Below, piece by piece: positions 38,794 through 47,812 of a DNA stretch of 64,000 bases. The stretch is from Cohnella sp. SGD-V74 (GTDB taxonomy: Bacteria > Bacillota > Bacilli > Paenibacillales > Paenibacillaceae). Below the pieces are notes generated by a model. It was not told the DNA's origin, did no database searches, and saw nothing but the letters and a program-made list of their open reading frames with translations. The stretch lies in the NCBI RefSeq assembly GCF_003001675.1, contig NZ_PVYW01000001.1:124001-188000 (forward strand), written 5' to 3'. Position numbers and translations under genes: made by a program. Position 1 is the first letter of the stretch, and every line of letters begins with the position of its first letter.

Positions 38794-39516
38794 CTAAACC
38801 ATCTTGTTGAACTCCTTGCGAAGACGCTTGATAATGCGCTTCTCCAGACGGGAAATGTACGATTGCGAAATGCCGAGCAAGTCCGCTACGTCCTTCTGCG
38901 TCTTCTCCTCACCGTCGGCCAGACCGAAACGGAGCTCCATAATCGTCCGCTCTCTCTCGCTCAGCTTATCGAGCGCTTTGTGCAGCAGCTTTCGGTCTAC
39001 CTGCTCTTCGATGTTGCGGTAGATCGTATCGTTCTCCGTACCGAGCACGTCGGATAGCAGAAGTTCGTTGCCGTCCCAGTCGATGTTGAGCGGCTCGTCG
39101 AAGGAAACTTCGGTTCTCGTCTTGCTGTTTCTCCTCAAGTACATCAAAATTTCGTTTTCGATGCATCTCGAGGCGTAGGTGGCCAGCTTGATTTTTTTGT
39201 CCGGATCGAATGTGTTGACTGCCTTAATAAGCCCGATCGCGCCGATCGATACCAGATCCTCGATATGGATGCCGGTGTTCTCGAATTTGCGGGCGATGTA
39301 GACGACCAAGCGCAAGTTCCGCTCGATCAGCATGGCGCGAATGGCGGCGTCTCCCGTAGAAAGCCGCTCCAGCAAATACTCTTCTTCCTCGCGGCTGAGC
39401 GGCGGCGGCAACGCTTCGCTTCCGCCGATGTAGTACACTTCCTCGCTCTTCCAACCGAACCGGAACAACAGGCGATAAATCGACAATTGCGTCCTCAACT
39501 TCAAGTTCACGAACAT
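38794..39516 (-). CDS. sigE: RNA polymerase sigma-E (mother cell), pro-form
   Basis: Pro-sigma-E is activated by SpoIIGA in the mother cell. The hydrophobic pro-sequence (about residues 1-28, [20 protein letters not shown]) and the cleavage-proximal [16 protein letters not shown] are visible. Region 2 ends in [19 protein letters not shown] and region 4.2 is [20 protein letters not shown]. Length 240. The ATG follows AGGAGG. It is 15 bases past spoIIGA. Confidence 0.96.
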   Translation of the reverse strand: MFVNLKLRTQLSIYRLLFRFGWKSEEVYYIGGSEALPPPLSREEEEYLLERLSTGDAAIRAMLIERNLRLVVYIARKFENTGIHIEDLVSIGAIGLIKAVNTFDPDKKIKLATYASRCIENEILMYLRRNSKTRTEVSFDEPLNIDWDGNELLLSDVLGTENDTIYRNIEEQVDRKLLHKALDKLSERERTIMELRFGLADGEEKTQKDVADLLGISQSYISRLEKRIIKRLRKEFNKMV

Positions 39517-39531
39517 TTCTGCTACCTCCTG

Positions 39532-40494
39532 TCACGCAGGTTGAGATGGAGCCGACGATACGGGGTCGGCTTGAACCATGTCCGGATGGACGATGGCGCG
39601 ATAAGTTCCTTCGGATGACAAAGTGCCTCCATCTAAACCAATGAGCACCCGGTTCACTTGAAGAGGGGGCTGACCGTCCCGATGCAGCATGACGTGATCC
39701 GGCTTGACGGCCAGCATAAGCCGGCTGGATCCGTTCACGGCACGGTACGGGACCAGACGGAGCCTGCTCCCCCATGCGTAGTTCTCCGAAACTTGCGCGT
39801 CCAGCTCGGATATGAGCCGATCCGGAGATTCCTGTTTTAGCCGCTCGCTCCAGCCTGCCGGCAGCCGTTCTTTCCACACGTCGGCGTCCATGATCATGAC
39901 GGGAATACGCGTAAGCGGATCGTACAGCCGATTGCCTGTGTCAAGCAGCGCTTTGAGCGTCCAGCTCTCGTCGTCGATTCGGATTTCCGTGTCCCATACG
40001 AGTTGATCCAGCTCCTGTCGTTTGCGGCTCGTCTCGGAGGCGCTGCGGAACATCCAGACGGACAATAAAAACGTGACGGCGAACAGTCCGAGCTGCATTT
40101 GCCATTCCAGAATCAACCCGCCGTCTGCCGTAAACTCCATTCCGCCCCAGGGAGAATCCGCGCTCCGCAGCAAAAAAGACAGCCCGATCACTCCGCCCAA
40201 AGTAGCGAAATTGACGACGTAGAAAGCGGCGAAGTTGCGAAGGAAACGCAGCGGACCGCCATAGCCGAACGAGAGCAGCACCATCACGACAGAGACGAAT
40301 ACTTTGGCTCCGAAGGAATACATGTAAGGAATATGAGCCAGGAACATCAGCGCCGCGTACAAAGCTCCAAGGCATGCGGCCGCGAACAGACGAGGACGGG
40401 ACGGCTTAATGCGGCGCGCTCTGGCGGTCGCCATCAGCACCGCGCCGTCAACGGCCAAGTTGGTCAGAAACACAAGATCTACATAGACGGTCAT
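39532..40494 (-). CDS. spoIIGA: SpoIIGA, sigma-E processing protease
   Basis: The N-terminal half has five membrane helices, ending about residue 160. The C-terminal aspartyl-protease domain has the catalytic LLDTGNRLYDPLT near residue 178. ATG 40494 (MTVYVDLVFLTN) follows GGGGG by 6 bases. Length 320 is usual. The receptor SpoIIR, made in the forespore, activates it. It heads the spoIIGA-sigE-sigG row and follows ftsZ after a terminator. Confidence 0.94.
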   Translation of the reverse strand: MTVYVDLVFLTNLAVDGAVLMATARARRIKPSRPRLFAAACLGALYAALMFLAHIPYMYSFGAKVFVSVVMVLLSFGYGGPLRFLRNFAAFYVVNFATLGGVIGLSFLLRSADSPWGGMEFTADGGLILEWQMQLGLFAVTFLLSVWMFRSASETSRKRQELDQLVWDTEIRIDDESWTLKALLDTGNRLYDPLTRIPVMIMDADVWKERLPAGWSERLKQESPDRLISELDAQVSENYAWGSRLRLVPYRAVNGSSRLMLAVKPDHVMLHRDGQPPLQVNRVLIGLDGGTLSSEGTYRAIVHPDMVQADPVSSAPSQPA

Positions 40495-40561
40495 ACTGAG
40501 CCCCCATCCTTCATCGCCCGGTAAAGTCGCCAGCAAGCAGGCCGGGATGGATGAACCCAGT

Positions 40562-40628
40562 ATAATCGCTTTCAAATCCGGTGTCTGTCTAATCTTGCCA
40601 GCCCAGCTTACCTTTTTTTGTCGAGAAC
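40562..40628 (-). promoter_or_regulatory. Candidate spoIIGA promoter with a Spo0A-like box
   Basis: On the minus strand TATACT (about 40562-40567) lies 70 bases before the spoIIGA ATG, and plus-strand TTTGTCGAGAA (40618-40628), one base off the 0A box TTTGTCGAAAA core, lies upstream of it. The spoIIG promoter is Spo0A-activated in Bacillus, so the place fits. Only one clear box is seen. Confidence 0.4.
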
Positions 40629-40704
40629 GGAAGTATAGTCAGGTCGTTGATCCAAGCAAAAACGCCTTCGACGTCCTCTGGACGATGAATGTGTTTGGTC
40701 GGAG

Positions 40705-40747
40705 ACGATTCAGATAAGGATAGCGGATTTTATCCTTTCTGAATCGT
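40705..40747. repeat. Long inverted repeat between ftsZ and spoIIGA
   Basis: ACGATTCAGATAAGGATA (40705-40722) pairs with TATCCTTTCTGAATCGT (40731-40747) almost perfectly around an 8-base loop. It has no thymine run, and a separate terminator already lies next to it. Confidence 0.65.
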
Positions 40748-40749
40748 AC

Positions 40750-40792
40750 ATAAAAAAAAGCTCCCGTTCTACATAACGTAGAATGGGAGCTT
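40750..40792 (-). terminator. Terminator of ftsAZ
   Basis: On the minus strand AAGCTCCCATTCTAC and GTAGAACGGGAGCTT pair around a 6-base loop, followed by TTTTTTT. It lies about 50 bases past ftsZ. Confidence 0.85.
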
Positions 40793-40840
40793 GGTTTGCC
40801 GTAGAATGACAGCTTGATTGTTGCAATTGCGTTGAGCCGG

Positions 40841-41977
40841 TTAACGGTCTCCGCGAGGACGGTTCCGCAAAAACGCCGGAATGTCCAACTGGTCGTTCGA
40901 CAAAGTTTGATTGCCGAAAGGACGCAAATTGTTCGTCTGGCGAGTTTCGTTGCCGTGGCTGACCGGATCCGGCTGCGCTTGAGACATTGCCGAAGAGGTG
41001 AACGATGGACGCTGTGTTGGACTTTTGTGCTCGAATCCCGTCGCGATGACGGTAACTTTGATTTCTTCCTTCAAGCTGTCGTCGATACTTGCGCCGAAAA
41101 TCATATTGACTTCCGGATCGGAGGCGGCCATGACAATTTCAGCAGCTTCGTTGACTTCGTACAAGCTCAGGTTGGAACCGCCGGTAATGTTCATGATCAC
41201 GCCGCGCGCACCTTCGATGGACGTTTCCAGCAGCGGACTCATAATCGCCTTGCGGGCAGCCTCCATCGCGCGGTTCTCCCCGGACGCTTGTCCGATGCCC
41301 ATCAGCGCGGAGCCGCGCTCGGACATGATCGTCTTCACGTCGGCAAAGTCCAAGTTGATCAGGCCGGGAACGGCGATCAAATCGGAAATACCCTGAACCG
41401 CCTGACGAAGGACGTTATCCGCTTCGCGGAAAGCTTCCACCATCGGCGTTTTCTTGTCCACGATTTCGAGCAGCCGGTCGTTAGGAATCACGATCAGCGT
41501 GTCGACTTTGTCTTTCAAGGCTTCGATGCCCGCCTCGGCTTGCCTCGACCGCTTGGGGCCTTCGAACGTGAACGGCCGAGTTACGACCCCTACCGTTAAC
41601 GCTCCGCTTTCCTTTGCCAGTTCAGCAATGACGGGAGCCGCGCCGGTACCGGTGCCGCCGCCCATTCCTGCCGTTACGAATACCATATCCGCCGAACGCA
41701 GCGAGTTGGTAATGAATTCGCGGGATTCCTCGGCCGCCTTCTTGCCAACCTCAGGGTTCGCGCCCGCGCCGAGTCCGCGAGTCAGCTTGTCCCCGATCTG
41801 AAGCTTCTGCTCGGACTTCGTCAGGTGCAGCGCTTGAGCGTCCGTATTCACCGTTACGAACTCGACGCCTTTTACGCCGGTCTCGATCATTCGGTTTACA
41901 GCGTTGCTGCCGCCGCCGCCGACCCCAATGACCTTAATTTTTGCAAGTGGTTCCATCTCAAAATCAAACTCCAACAT
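40841..41977 (-). CDS. ftsZ: Cell division GTPase FtsZ
   Basis: FtsZ is the tubulin-like polymer that forms the division ring. The tubulin signature [16 protein letters not shown] lies near residue 106. The synergy loop [11 protein letters not shown] is near 207. The C-terminal peptide [14 protein letters not shown] binds FtsA/SepF/ZapA partners. Length 378 is normal; the ATG follows AGGAGG. It lies downstream of ftsA, as in most Gram-positives. Confidence 0.98.
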   Translation of the reverse strand: MLEFDFEMEPLAKIKVIGVGGGGSNAVNRMIETGVKGVEFVTVNTDAQALHLTKSEQKLQIGDKLTRGLGAGANPEVGKKAAEESREFITNSLRSADMVFVTAGMGGGTGTGAAPVIAELAKESGALTVGVVTRPFTFEGPKRSRQAEAGIEALKDKVDTLIVIPNDRLLEIVDKKTPMVEAFREADNVLRQAVQGISDLIAVPGLINLDFADVKTIMSERGSALMGIGQASGENRAMEAARKAIMSPLLETSIEGARGVIMNITGGSNLSLYEVNEAAEIVMAASDPEVNMIFGASIDDSLKEEIKVTVIATGFEHKSPTQRPSFTSSAMSQAQPDPVSHGNETRQTNNLRPFGNQTLSNDQLDIPAFLRNRPRGDR

Positions 41978-42027
41978 ATTAGTTAACTCCTCCTTGCTCC
42001 CATGAATGGTTCCTCATACGCGGCGGC

Positions 42028-43278
42028 TTAAATAAATTCCTTGAACATGTTTTTGAACCATTCAACAATGCCGGGTTTCGGCGCCGGTCCCGTGCTGCCT
42101 GCCGCCGCTTTGGCTTTCGGAGCGCGCTTCGGTCCGGCCGCGCCGCGCGTCCGAACGTATTTGGTCACGTACTGAATCATCCCGACACCGCTGCTGAAGG
42201 AAGGATCCCGCACGCCGATGTAATCAGGCACCGCAATTCTGACGTTGGATTCCAGTTCGAACTGGGCCAACGGAAGAACGCTCGGCAAAGAAACCGAACC
42301 GCCCGTTAGAACATAACCATTGATTTTGTCGTGATACCCGAGACGCTTTACTTCCTGCCGGATCATCTGGAAAATCTCCTGCATCCGAGGTTCGATAATG
42401 TTCGCGAGGTCGAACTGGGAAAATTCCTTCTCCATGTTGCTTCCGACTCTCATGACTTTGAACTTCTGATCCTCAGCGGCATCGTCGATACGGGCGCACC
42501 CGTATTTCAGCTTGATTTTCTCCGCATGTTCCGTCTGGGTCTTAAGCCCGTAACAGATATCGCTTGTCACGTAGTCTCCGCCGATCGGCAGGGTAGACAC
42601 GGCCGCAAGGCTTCCGCCTTCGAAAATCGCCAGCGTCGTCGAACCCGCGCCGATATCCGCGAGAACGGTGCCCATCTGCTTCTCGTCCTTCGTTAAAGCC
42701 ATCATTCCCGAAGCCAGCGACATCAAGATTAAACCGGATATTTTCAGACCCGCCTTCTCGACGCATCTCATCAGGTTATGTACGGCCGCTTTCGTTCCCG
42801 TAATAATCGTGCATTCGACTTCGAGCCGGACGCCGATCATGCCTCTCGGATCTTGAATGCCCGAAAGTCCGTCGACTAAAAACTGCTTCGGAACGAGTCC
42901 GATGATTTCCCGTTCGGGCGGCAGGGCAACCACTTTAGCCGCTTGCAGCACACGCTCGATATCTTCTTCGCCGATTTCCCTGTCTTCGTTGGAGACGGCT
43001 ACGACTCCGTGATTGCTCTGCAATGCGATATGATTGCCGGTAATCCCGACGTAAACCTCGCTGATTCCTATTCCGACCATGCGCTCGGCATGATCGACAG
43101 CGTTGCGGATGGATTGAACGGTTTGGTCAATATCGACAATGGCGCCTTTACGGATTCCGTCCGAATCGGCGGAACCGACGCCAATGATGTTAATGGCCCC
43201 GTTGCTGATCTCCCCGATAATCACCCGGATTTTCGAAGTTCCGATATCCAGGCTGACGATGAGGTCATTGTTGCTCAA
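42028..43278 (-). CDS. ftsA: Actin-like division protein FtsA
   Basis: FtsA tethers FtsZ to the membrane by its C-terminal amphipathic helix, visible at the end as GIVEWFKNMFKEFI. ATPase motifs SLDIGTSKIRVIIGE (N-terminus), ADIGAGSTTLAIFEGG near 205 and VLTGGSVSLP near 330 mark the actin fold. An Ala/Lys/Pro-rich linker precedes the tail. TTG 43278 is behind GGGAGGT by 8 bases; the longer frame to 43377 has no site. Length 416. A weak sigma-H-like pair (43454-43485) lies upstream. Confidence 0.96.
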   Translation of the reverse strand: MSNNDLIVSLDIGTSKIRVIIGEISNGAINIIGVGSADSDGIRKGAIVDIDQTVQSIRNAVDHAERMVGIGISEVYVGITGNHIALQSNHGVVAVSNEDREIGEEDIERVLQAAKVVALPPEREIIGLVPKQFLVDGLSGIQDPRGMIGVRLEVECTIITGTKAAVHNLMRCVEKAGLKISGLILMSLASGMMALTKDEKQMGTVLADIGAGSTTLAIFEGGSLAAVSTLPIGGDYVTSDICYGLKTQTEHAEKIKLKYGCARIDDAAEDQKFKVMRVGSNMEKEFSQFDLANIIEPRMQEIFQMIRQEVKRLGYHDKINGYVLTGGSVSLPSVLPLAQFELESNVRIAVPDYIGVRDPSFSSGVGMIQYVTKYVRTRGAAGPKRAPKAKAAAGSTGPAPKPGIVEWFKNMFKEFI

Positions 43279-43511
43279 CCGGTGGCACCTCCCGTAGATC
43301 GATGAAAATGGCTGCGAACAAGGGATGCTTCCTCTACATATTCCACATCCGCGAGGTTTTCCCTCTTTTTTCAACAATTTTTTTAGTTAATCCGGCAAGG
43401 CAGAAAACCGACTCTCCAGGCGGCTCCCGCTTTTGCCCATAAATGAAATTCTAGCATTCTTTTCGAGGATTGAGTAGAGTCCTTTTCCTTAAGTTTATCG
43501 GCCTCCGCGGT

Positions 43512-44252
43512 CTATTCTGTAACAATTTCCGTCGAATACGGAGAATAATAGTCCACATCCAACATCGTTATCTTTCCCGGCTCGCGGTTTTGCACGATAT
43601 CGCTCAAATAAGCGATTTTATCTTTTAATAGGTCGATCGATGTCGTCACTTCGAACCGCGAACGGGTGAACAGCTTGATCCTTTTCGGATAAGAGACGGA
43701 CGGATCCGGTTGAATCTCGGACAAGTCCGACAGCAGGTAGCCGGGCAAATCGCTGAGCGCCCTGCACAGCTCCGCCAAATTCGCGTCGTCGGCGCTCCAT
43801 CCCGACAGAATCGGCTTGTCCGGCAGCTTCCCTTCGGGCATGGGCAGCACCAGCCCGTTCGATAGAATCGCCGACATGCCTCCGTCCGAAGAAAGCCGAA
43901 CGGCCACATGCGGATACTCCTTCACTTCGACGCGCAACACTCCGGGGAAATTCTTGATGATCAGTACGCTCTCTATCGGTTCCAACTCTTCCGCGCGCTG
44001 CTTCAGCTTGCCGATGCCGGGAAAGAAGAATGAGTCTCCGGGCACTACGCCCAGCGCCTCTACGATCTCCTCGCGGCCGACGAACTCGTTGCCCGTCACT
44101 TGGATTTCGTCTATTTTCGACAAAGGGGAACGGAAGAAGAGCACGACGAGCAGGATGGCCGCCAGTGCGATCAACAGCCGAATCAGCTTTTTGCCGCGCT
44201 TGGAGCGCGGCGGCGCCGTCTCTTTCTTCAGCGCGGGAATTCTTTCGCTCAC
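43512..44252 (-). CDS. divIB: DivIB/FtsQ cell division protein
   Basis: This bitopic divisome protein has a basic N-terminal cytoplasmic tail, one helix at about residues 22-40 (LIRLLIALAAILLVVLFF), and then a POTRA domain starting IDEIQVTGNEFVGREEIVEALG and a beta domain. GTG 44252 follows GGGGGG. DivIB complexes with FtsL and DivIC. Length 246. It follows murA after a terminator, so it may have its own promoter. Confidence 0.92.
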   Translation of the reverse strand: MSERIPALKKETAPPRSKRGKKLIRLLIALAAILLVVLFFRSPLSKIDEIQVTGNEFVGREEIVEALGVVPGDSFFFPGIGKLKQRAEELEPIESVLIIKNFPGVLRVEVKEYPHVAVRLSSDGGMSAILSNGLVLPMPEGKLPDKPILSGWSADDANLAELCRALSDLPGYLLSDLSEIQPDPSVSYPKRIKLFTRSRFEVTTSIDLLKDKIAYLSDIVQNREPGKITMLDVDYYSPYSTEIVTE

Positions 44253-44292
44253 AATTGTCCCCCCTTCGCCCAACATGTCCTATGTCATCCAG

Positions 44293-44331
44293 CAAGAAAC
44301 CCCGCAGCGGAAGTGAGCTTCTGCAGCGGGG
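44293..44331 (-). terminator. Terminator after murA
   Basis: On the minus strand CCCCGCTGCAGAAG and CTTCCGCTGCGGGG pair, followed by TTTCTTG. It separates murA from divIB. Confidence 0.7.
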
Positions 44332-44350
44332 CCCCGTCACTGTTAGCCGA

Positions 44351-45625
44351 TTAGCTGTACACTTTGCTCCTGTGAACTTCGCGCTTGATATTGCCGCCGA
44401 TGCGCCGGAACATCTCCTCGATCCGATCGTAGCCCCGGTCGATATGATGAACCTGCTCGACGACCGTGGTGCCCTGCGCCACCAGTCCGGCGACGACGAG
44501 AGCTGCTCCCGCGCGAAGATCGGTCGCTTCGACCGTCGTGCCGTACAGCTGCGGCACTCCTCGGATGAAGGCGTTATTCAGATCCACCCGGATATCGGCT
44601 CCCATGCGGCACAATTCGTCCACGTGCTTAAAGCGGCCCTCGAACACCGTCTCCTTCAGCACGCTCACCCCGTCGGCGAGCGCCAGCAGCGTCATGACCT
44701 GGGCTTGCATGTCGGTCGGGAACGCCGGATACGGAGAGGTGACGATCCGGTCAACGGCCGTAGGCCGTTTGAAGGCGCCGACTCTCATTATATCATTGCC
44801 TACCTCGATTTGAACACCGGCGCGGCGGAGAACGTGAATAAGAGAAGTCAGATGGCCCGGGTTCGTGTTTTCAAGCGTGACTTCGCCCCGGGTAGCCGCG
44901 GTAGCGACCATGACGGTTCCGGTGACGATCCGGTCGGGAATGACCTCGAAGTCGCAGCCGTGCAGGCTCTCGACCCCGTCGATCGTGATCGTATCCGTTC
45001 CGGCTCCGCTCACTTGCGCGCCCATTCGGTTAAGAAACTGCTGCAAATCCTGGATTTCCGGCTCTCTGGCCGCGCCGATAATCGTCGTCCGGCCGCGAGC
45101 CAGAACGGCCGCCATCATAATGTTTTCCGTCGCTCCGACGCTGGGAAAATCCAGACTGATCTCCGCGCCCTGCAGCCTGCGGGCCGAGCATACGATTCTG
45201 CTGCCTTTCTCTTCGATTCTCGCTCCCAGCGCGGCCAAGCCGCGCAAATGCAAATCGATCTTTCTCTCGCCGATCGCGCATCCCCCTGGCTGATAGAGCT
45301 GGGCTTCTCCGAATCTCGCAAGAAGCGGCCCCATCAAAAACACCGAGGAACGCATTTTGCGCATCAGCGTCTCCGGAATGTGCGAGGATGTCGCGACTGC
45401 CGTTTCGACCGTCACCACCGTATCCTGATGCCGGGCTTTACACCCGAGATCCCGCAAAATGTCCAGCATGACCTCGATATCGAGCAGCCGGGGAACATTG
45501 CGGATCGTCACTTCTCCTTCCGCGAGCAAGCTGGCGGCCAAAATCGGCAAAGCGGCATTTTTGGCTCCATGGATACGGATGGTGCCCGAAAGCGGGTTCC
45601 CGCCTTCAATCACCAAATTGTCCAA
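44351..45625 (-). CDS. murA: UDP-GlcNAc enolpyruvyl transferase MurA
   Basis: MurA catalyses the first committed step of peptidoglycan synthesis, and is the fosfomycin target. GAKNAALPILAAS near residue 22 has the conserved Lys; the loop Cys (the fosfomycin target) lies in LYQPGGCAIGERKIDLHL near residue 117. TTG 45625 (LDNLVIEGG) follows GGAGGT; the frame is open to 45652. A MurA next to murB inside the dcw cluster (between murB and divIB) is a Gram-positive arrangement, and the second MurA (MurAB) is not here. Length 424. Confidence 0.94.
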   Translation of the reverse strand: MDNLVIEGGNPLSGTIRIHGAKNAALPILAASLLAEGEVTIRNVPRLLDIEVMLDILRDLGCKARHQDTVVTVETAVATSSHIPETLMRKMRSSVFLMGPLLARFGEAQLYQPGGCAIGERKIDLHLRGLAALGARIEEKGSRIVCSARRLQGAEISLDFPSVGATENIMMAAVLARGRTTIIGAAREPEIQDLQQFLNRMGAQVSGAGTDTITIDGVESLHGCDFEVIPDRIVTGTVMVATAATRGEVTLENTNPGHLTSLIHVLRRAGVQIEVGNDIMRVGAFKRPTAVDRIVTSPYPAFPTDMQAQVMTLLALADGVSVLKETVFEGRFKHVDELCRMGADIRVDLNNAFIRGVPQLYGTTVEATDLRAGAALVVAGLVAQGTTVVEQVHHIDRGYDRIEEMFRRIGGNIKREVHRSKVYS

Positions 45626-45641
45626 GGGATTCACCTCCGGG

Positions 45642-46547
45642 TTACCGCTCACCCATCATGCGAACCTCTGTCACGAGCGTTATTCCGTAGGTTTGTTCGA
45701 CGATTTGCTGCACTTTTCCGATGAGGGTGAGGACGTCCTCGGCCTTAGCGCCTCCGTGGTTAACGATAAAGTTGGCGTGCACTTGGGACACTTCCGCGGC
45801 TCCTTGACGAAGCCCCTTCAGCCCGGCCGCCTCGATCAGCCTTGCGGCGTGATCGTTCGGCGGATTGCGAAAGACGCTGCCCGCGCTTGCCATCTGCAGC
45901 GGCTGGGTGCGGCGCCGGCGATCCTTGTACGTCGCCATGGCCGCCGCGATCTCCTTGCGGTCTCCGCTCGCCAAACGGAACTCCGCCCGGGTGATGACGC
46001 CCCGGCGTTCCTGCAGAACGGAATGGCGGTAGGAGAACTTCATCTCCGCGTTCCCGAGTACTTCCCTGCTTCCGTCTTCCCACACGATGCTGGCCGACTG
46101 TAAGATGCGTGAAATGTCCGACCCGTGGGCTCCGGCGTTCATATAGACGGCGCCGCCTACCGACCCTGGAATGCCTCCCGCGTATTCCAGTCCGGTAAGC
46201 CCTTCTTTGCCGGCCATGACCGACAGCTTGATGAACGAATACGATGCGCCCGCGGTAACCGTCTCGCCATCGAATCGCACCTCGTCAAAGCCGTCTCCCA
46301 GCTTGATGACCGCCCCTCGGACTCCTTTGTCGGATACCAGCGTATTGGACCCGCGTCCCAGCACGGTCCACGGAACTTCGCGGGCCGCGCACAGACGCAG
46401 GGCTGCTTCGAGCTCTTCGTCGCTCGCGGGAACGATCAGCACGTCCGCGGGTCCGCCGATTTTCCAGGTCGTATGCGAGGATAACGGCTCATTCATCCGA
46501 ACCTGGCCGATTCCCGCCCGCTCCAGCTCGACAACCAATTGCTGCAT
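45642..46547 (-). CDS. murB: UDP-N-acetylenolpyruvoylglucosamine reductase MurB
   Basis: FAD-dependent MurB reduces MurA's product to UDP-MurNAc. FAD-binding TVLGRGSNTLVSDKGVRG near residue 62 and LTGLEYAGGIPGSVGGAV near 118 are diagnostic. The type II tail lacks the Tyr loop, as usual in Gram-positives. ATG 46547 (MQQLVVELE) follows AGGAGG by 7. Length 301. Confidence 0.95.
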   Translation of the reverse strand: MQQLVVELERAGIGQVRMNEPLSSHTTWKIGGPADVLIVPASDEELEAALRLCAAREVPWTVLGRGSNTLVSDKGVRGAVIKLGDGFDEVRFDGETVTAGASYSFIKLSVMAGKEGLTGLEYAGGIPGSVGGAVYMNAGAHGSDISRILQSASIVWEDGSREVLGNAEMKFSYRHSVLQERRGVITRAEFRLASGDRKEIAAAMATYKDRRRRTQPLQMASAGSVFRNPPNDHAARLIEAAGLKGLRQGAAEVSQVHANFIVNHGGAKAEDVLTLIGKVQQIVEQTYGITLVTEVRMMGER

Positions 46548-46697
46548 GGTCAATCCTCCTTCCAGGTCCTTCCGGGCTCGCGTCGCCGCCGCGGCCTCGC
46601 CTGCCGATCAGACATTCACGATCACGCTGTATCTTATGACGGCTGGGCGGGGGTGGTGACAAACGCCCAATTGCCTGCCCGTCGAAGGACGCTTCTT

Positions 46698-47807
46698 TTA
46701 TCTTTTGCGCTGCAATCTCGCGATTTGTTCGTAAATGATAGACGCCGATTCCGGCATGCCGAGACTCCGGGACGCCGAAGCCATCGCCTGTCGGCGCGCC
46801 TGGTCGCCCAGAATGCCGGAGATGCCCGCGAACAGCGTCTCGCCGCTCAGCTCCCGCTCCAGAATCATGTCCGCCGCTCCGGCGTTCATCAAGCTTCTGG
46901 CGTTCGCTTCCTGGTGATTGTTCGTCACGTTGGGCGACGGAACGAGCAGCGAAGGCAGCCCGAGCGAAGTAACCTCCGCAAGGAAGGACGCTCCGGCGCG
47001 GCCAACGTAAAGCGACGCCGCGGCCAGCACGTCGGGCATGTTGGCGATGTACGGCAGCACTTTGACGCGGCCCGCGGCCGCATGCGAACTGCCGGCTACG
47101 GCGCTCTCCGTCTCCTTGTAAAACCTCTCGCCGGTCACGAACACGAAGCGCACGTCCGGCAGCTTCCCGATGAGCGGAAGCATGCGGACGAACGCTTCGT
47201 TCAGCGCCCGCGCCCCGCCGCTGCCGCCGACGATCAGCGCGAACGGCGTGCCCGGGGCGAAGCCCAGCGAAGCGAAGCCGGCGCGGCCGTCCGCCTTCAG
47301 CACGCGCGTCGCGCACGGGTTGCCCGCATAGACGACGTCCGGACACTTGGCGAATTGCTTCTCCGATTCCTTAAAGCTGACCGCGACGCCGTCGACATAG
47401 CGGCTCAGAAATTTGTTCGTCAGCCCCGGCAGCACGTTCTGCTCGTGAATAAGCGTCGGGATGCCGAGCCTGGACGCCGCGTAAACGACGGGGCCGCAGA
47501 CGTAGCCGCCCGTGCCGACGACGACGTCCGGTTTGAACTTCCTCAGCAGCTCCTTCGACCGGGATACGCCCTTCAGAAACCGCATGACGGTTTTCACGTT
47601 CTCCAGCGACAGCGAGCGCCGAAAGCCGGTGATCGTTATATTTTCGAACGCGATGCCCTGCTCCGGCACGATTCGGCCTTCCAATCCGCGGCTTGTGCCG
47701 ATGTACAGCAGCGACGTGCCCGGATGTCTCTCCGATATTTCGCGGCCGATGGCCAGCGCGGGGTAGATATGCCCCCCGGTACCTCCTCCGGTCAACACGA
47801 CACGCAT
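46698..47807 (-). CDS. murG: UDP-GlcNAc transferase MurG
   Basis: MurG adds GlcNAc to lipid I on the membrane to give lipid II. The GT28 fold shows GGGTGGHIYPALAIGRE at the N-terminus and, in the C-terminal half, the donor motif FVGRAGASFLAEVTSLG-like stretch (YVGRAGASFLAEVTSLGLPS, near residue 260). ATG 47807 follows GAGGTG. Length 369. Confidence 0.95.
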   Translation of the reverse strand: MRVVLTGGGTGGHIYPALAIGREISERHPGTSLLYIGTSRGLEGRIVPEQGIAFENITITGFRRSLSLENVKTVMRFLKGVSRSKELLRKFKPDVVVGTGGYVCGPVVYAASRLGIPTLIHEQNVLPGLTNKFLSRYVDGVAVSFKESEKQFAKCPDVVYAGNPCATRVLKADGRAGFASLGFAPGTPFALIVGGSGGARALNEAFVRMLPLIGKLPDVRFVFVTGERFYKETESAVAGSSHAAAGRVKVLPYIANMPDVLAAASLYVGRAGASFLAEVTSLGLPSLLVPSPNVTNNHQEANARSLMNAGAADMILERELSGETLFAGISGILGDQARRQAMASASRSLGMPESASIIYEQIARLQRKR

Positions 47808-47812
47808 TGTAT

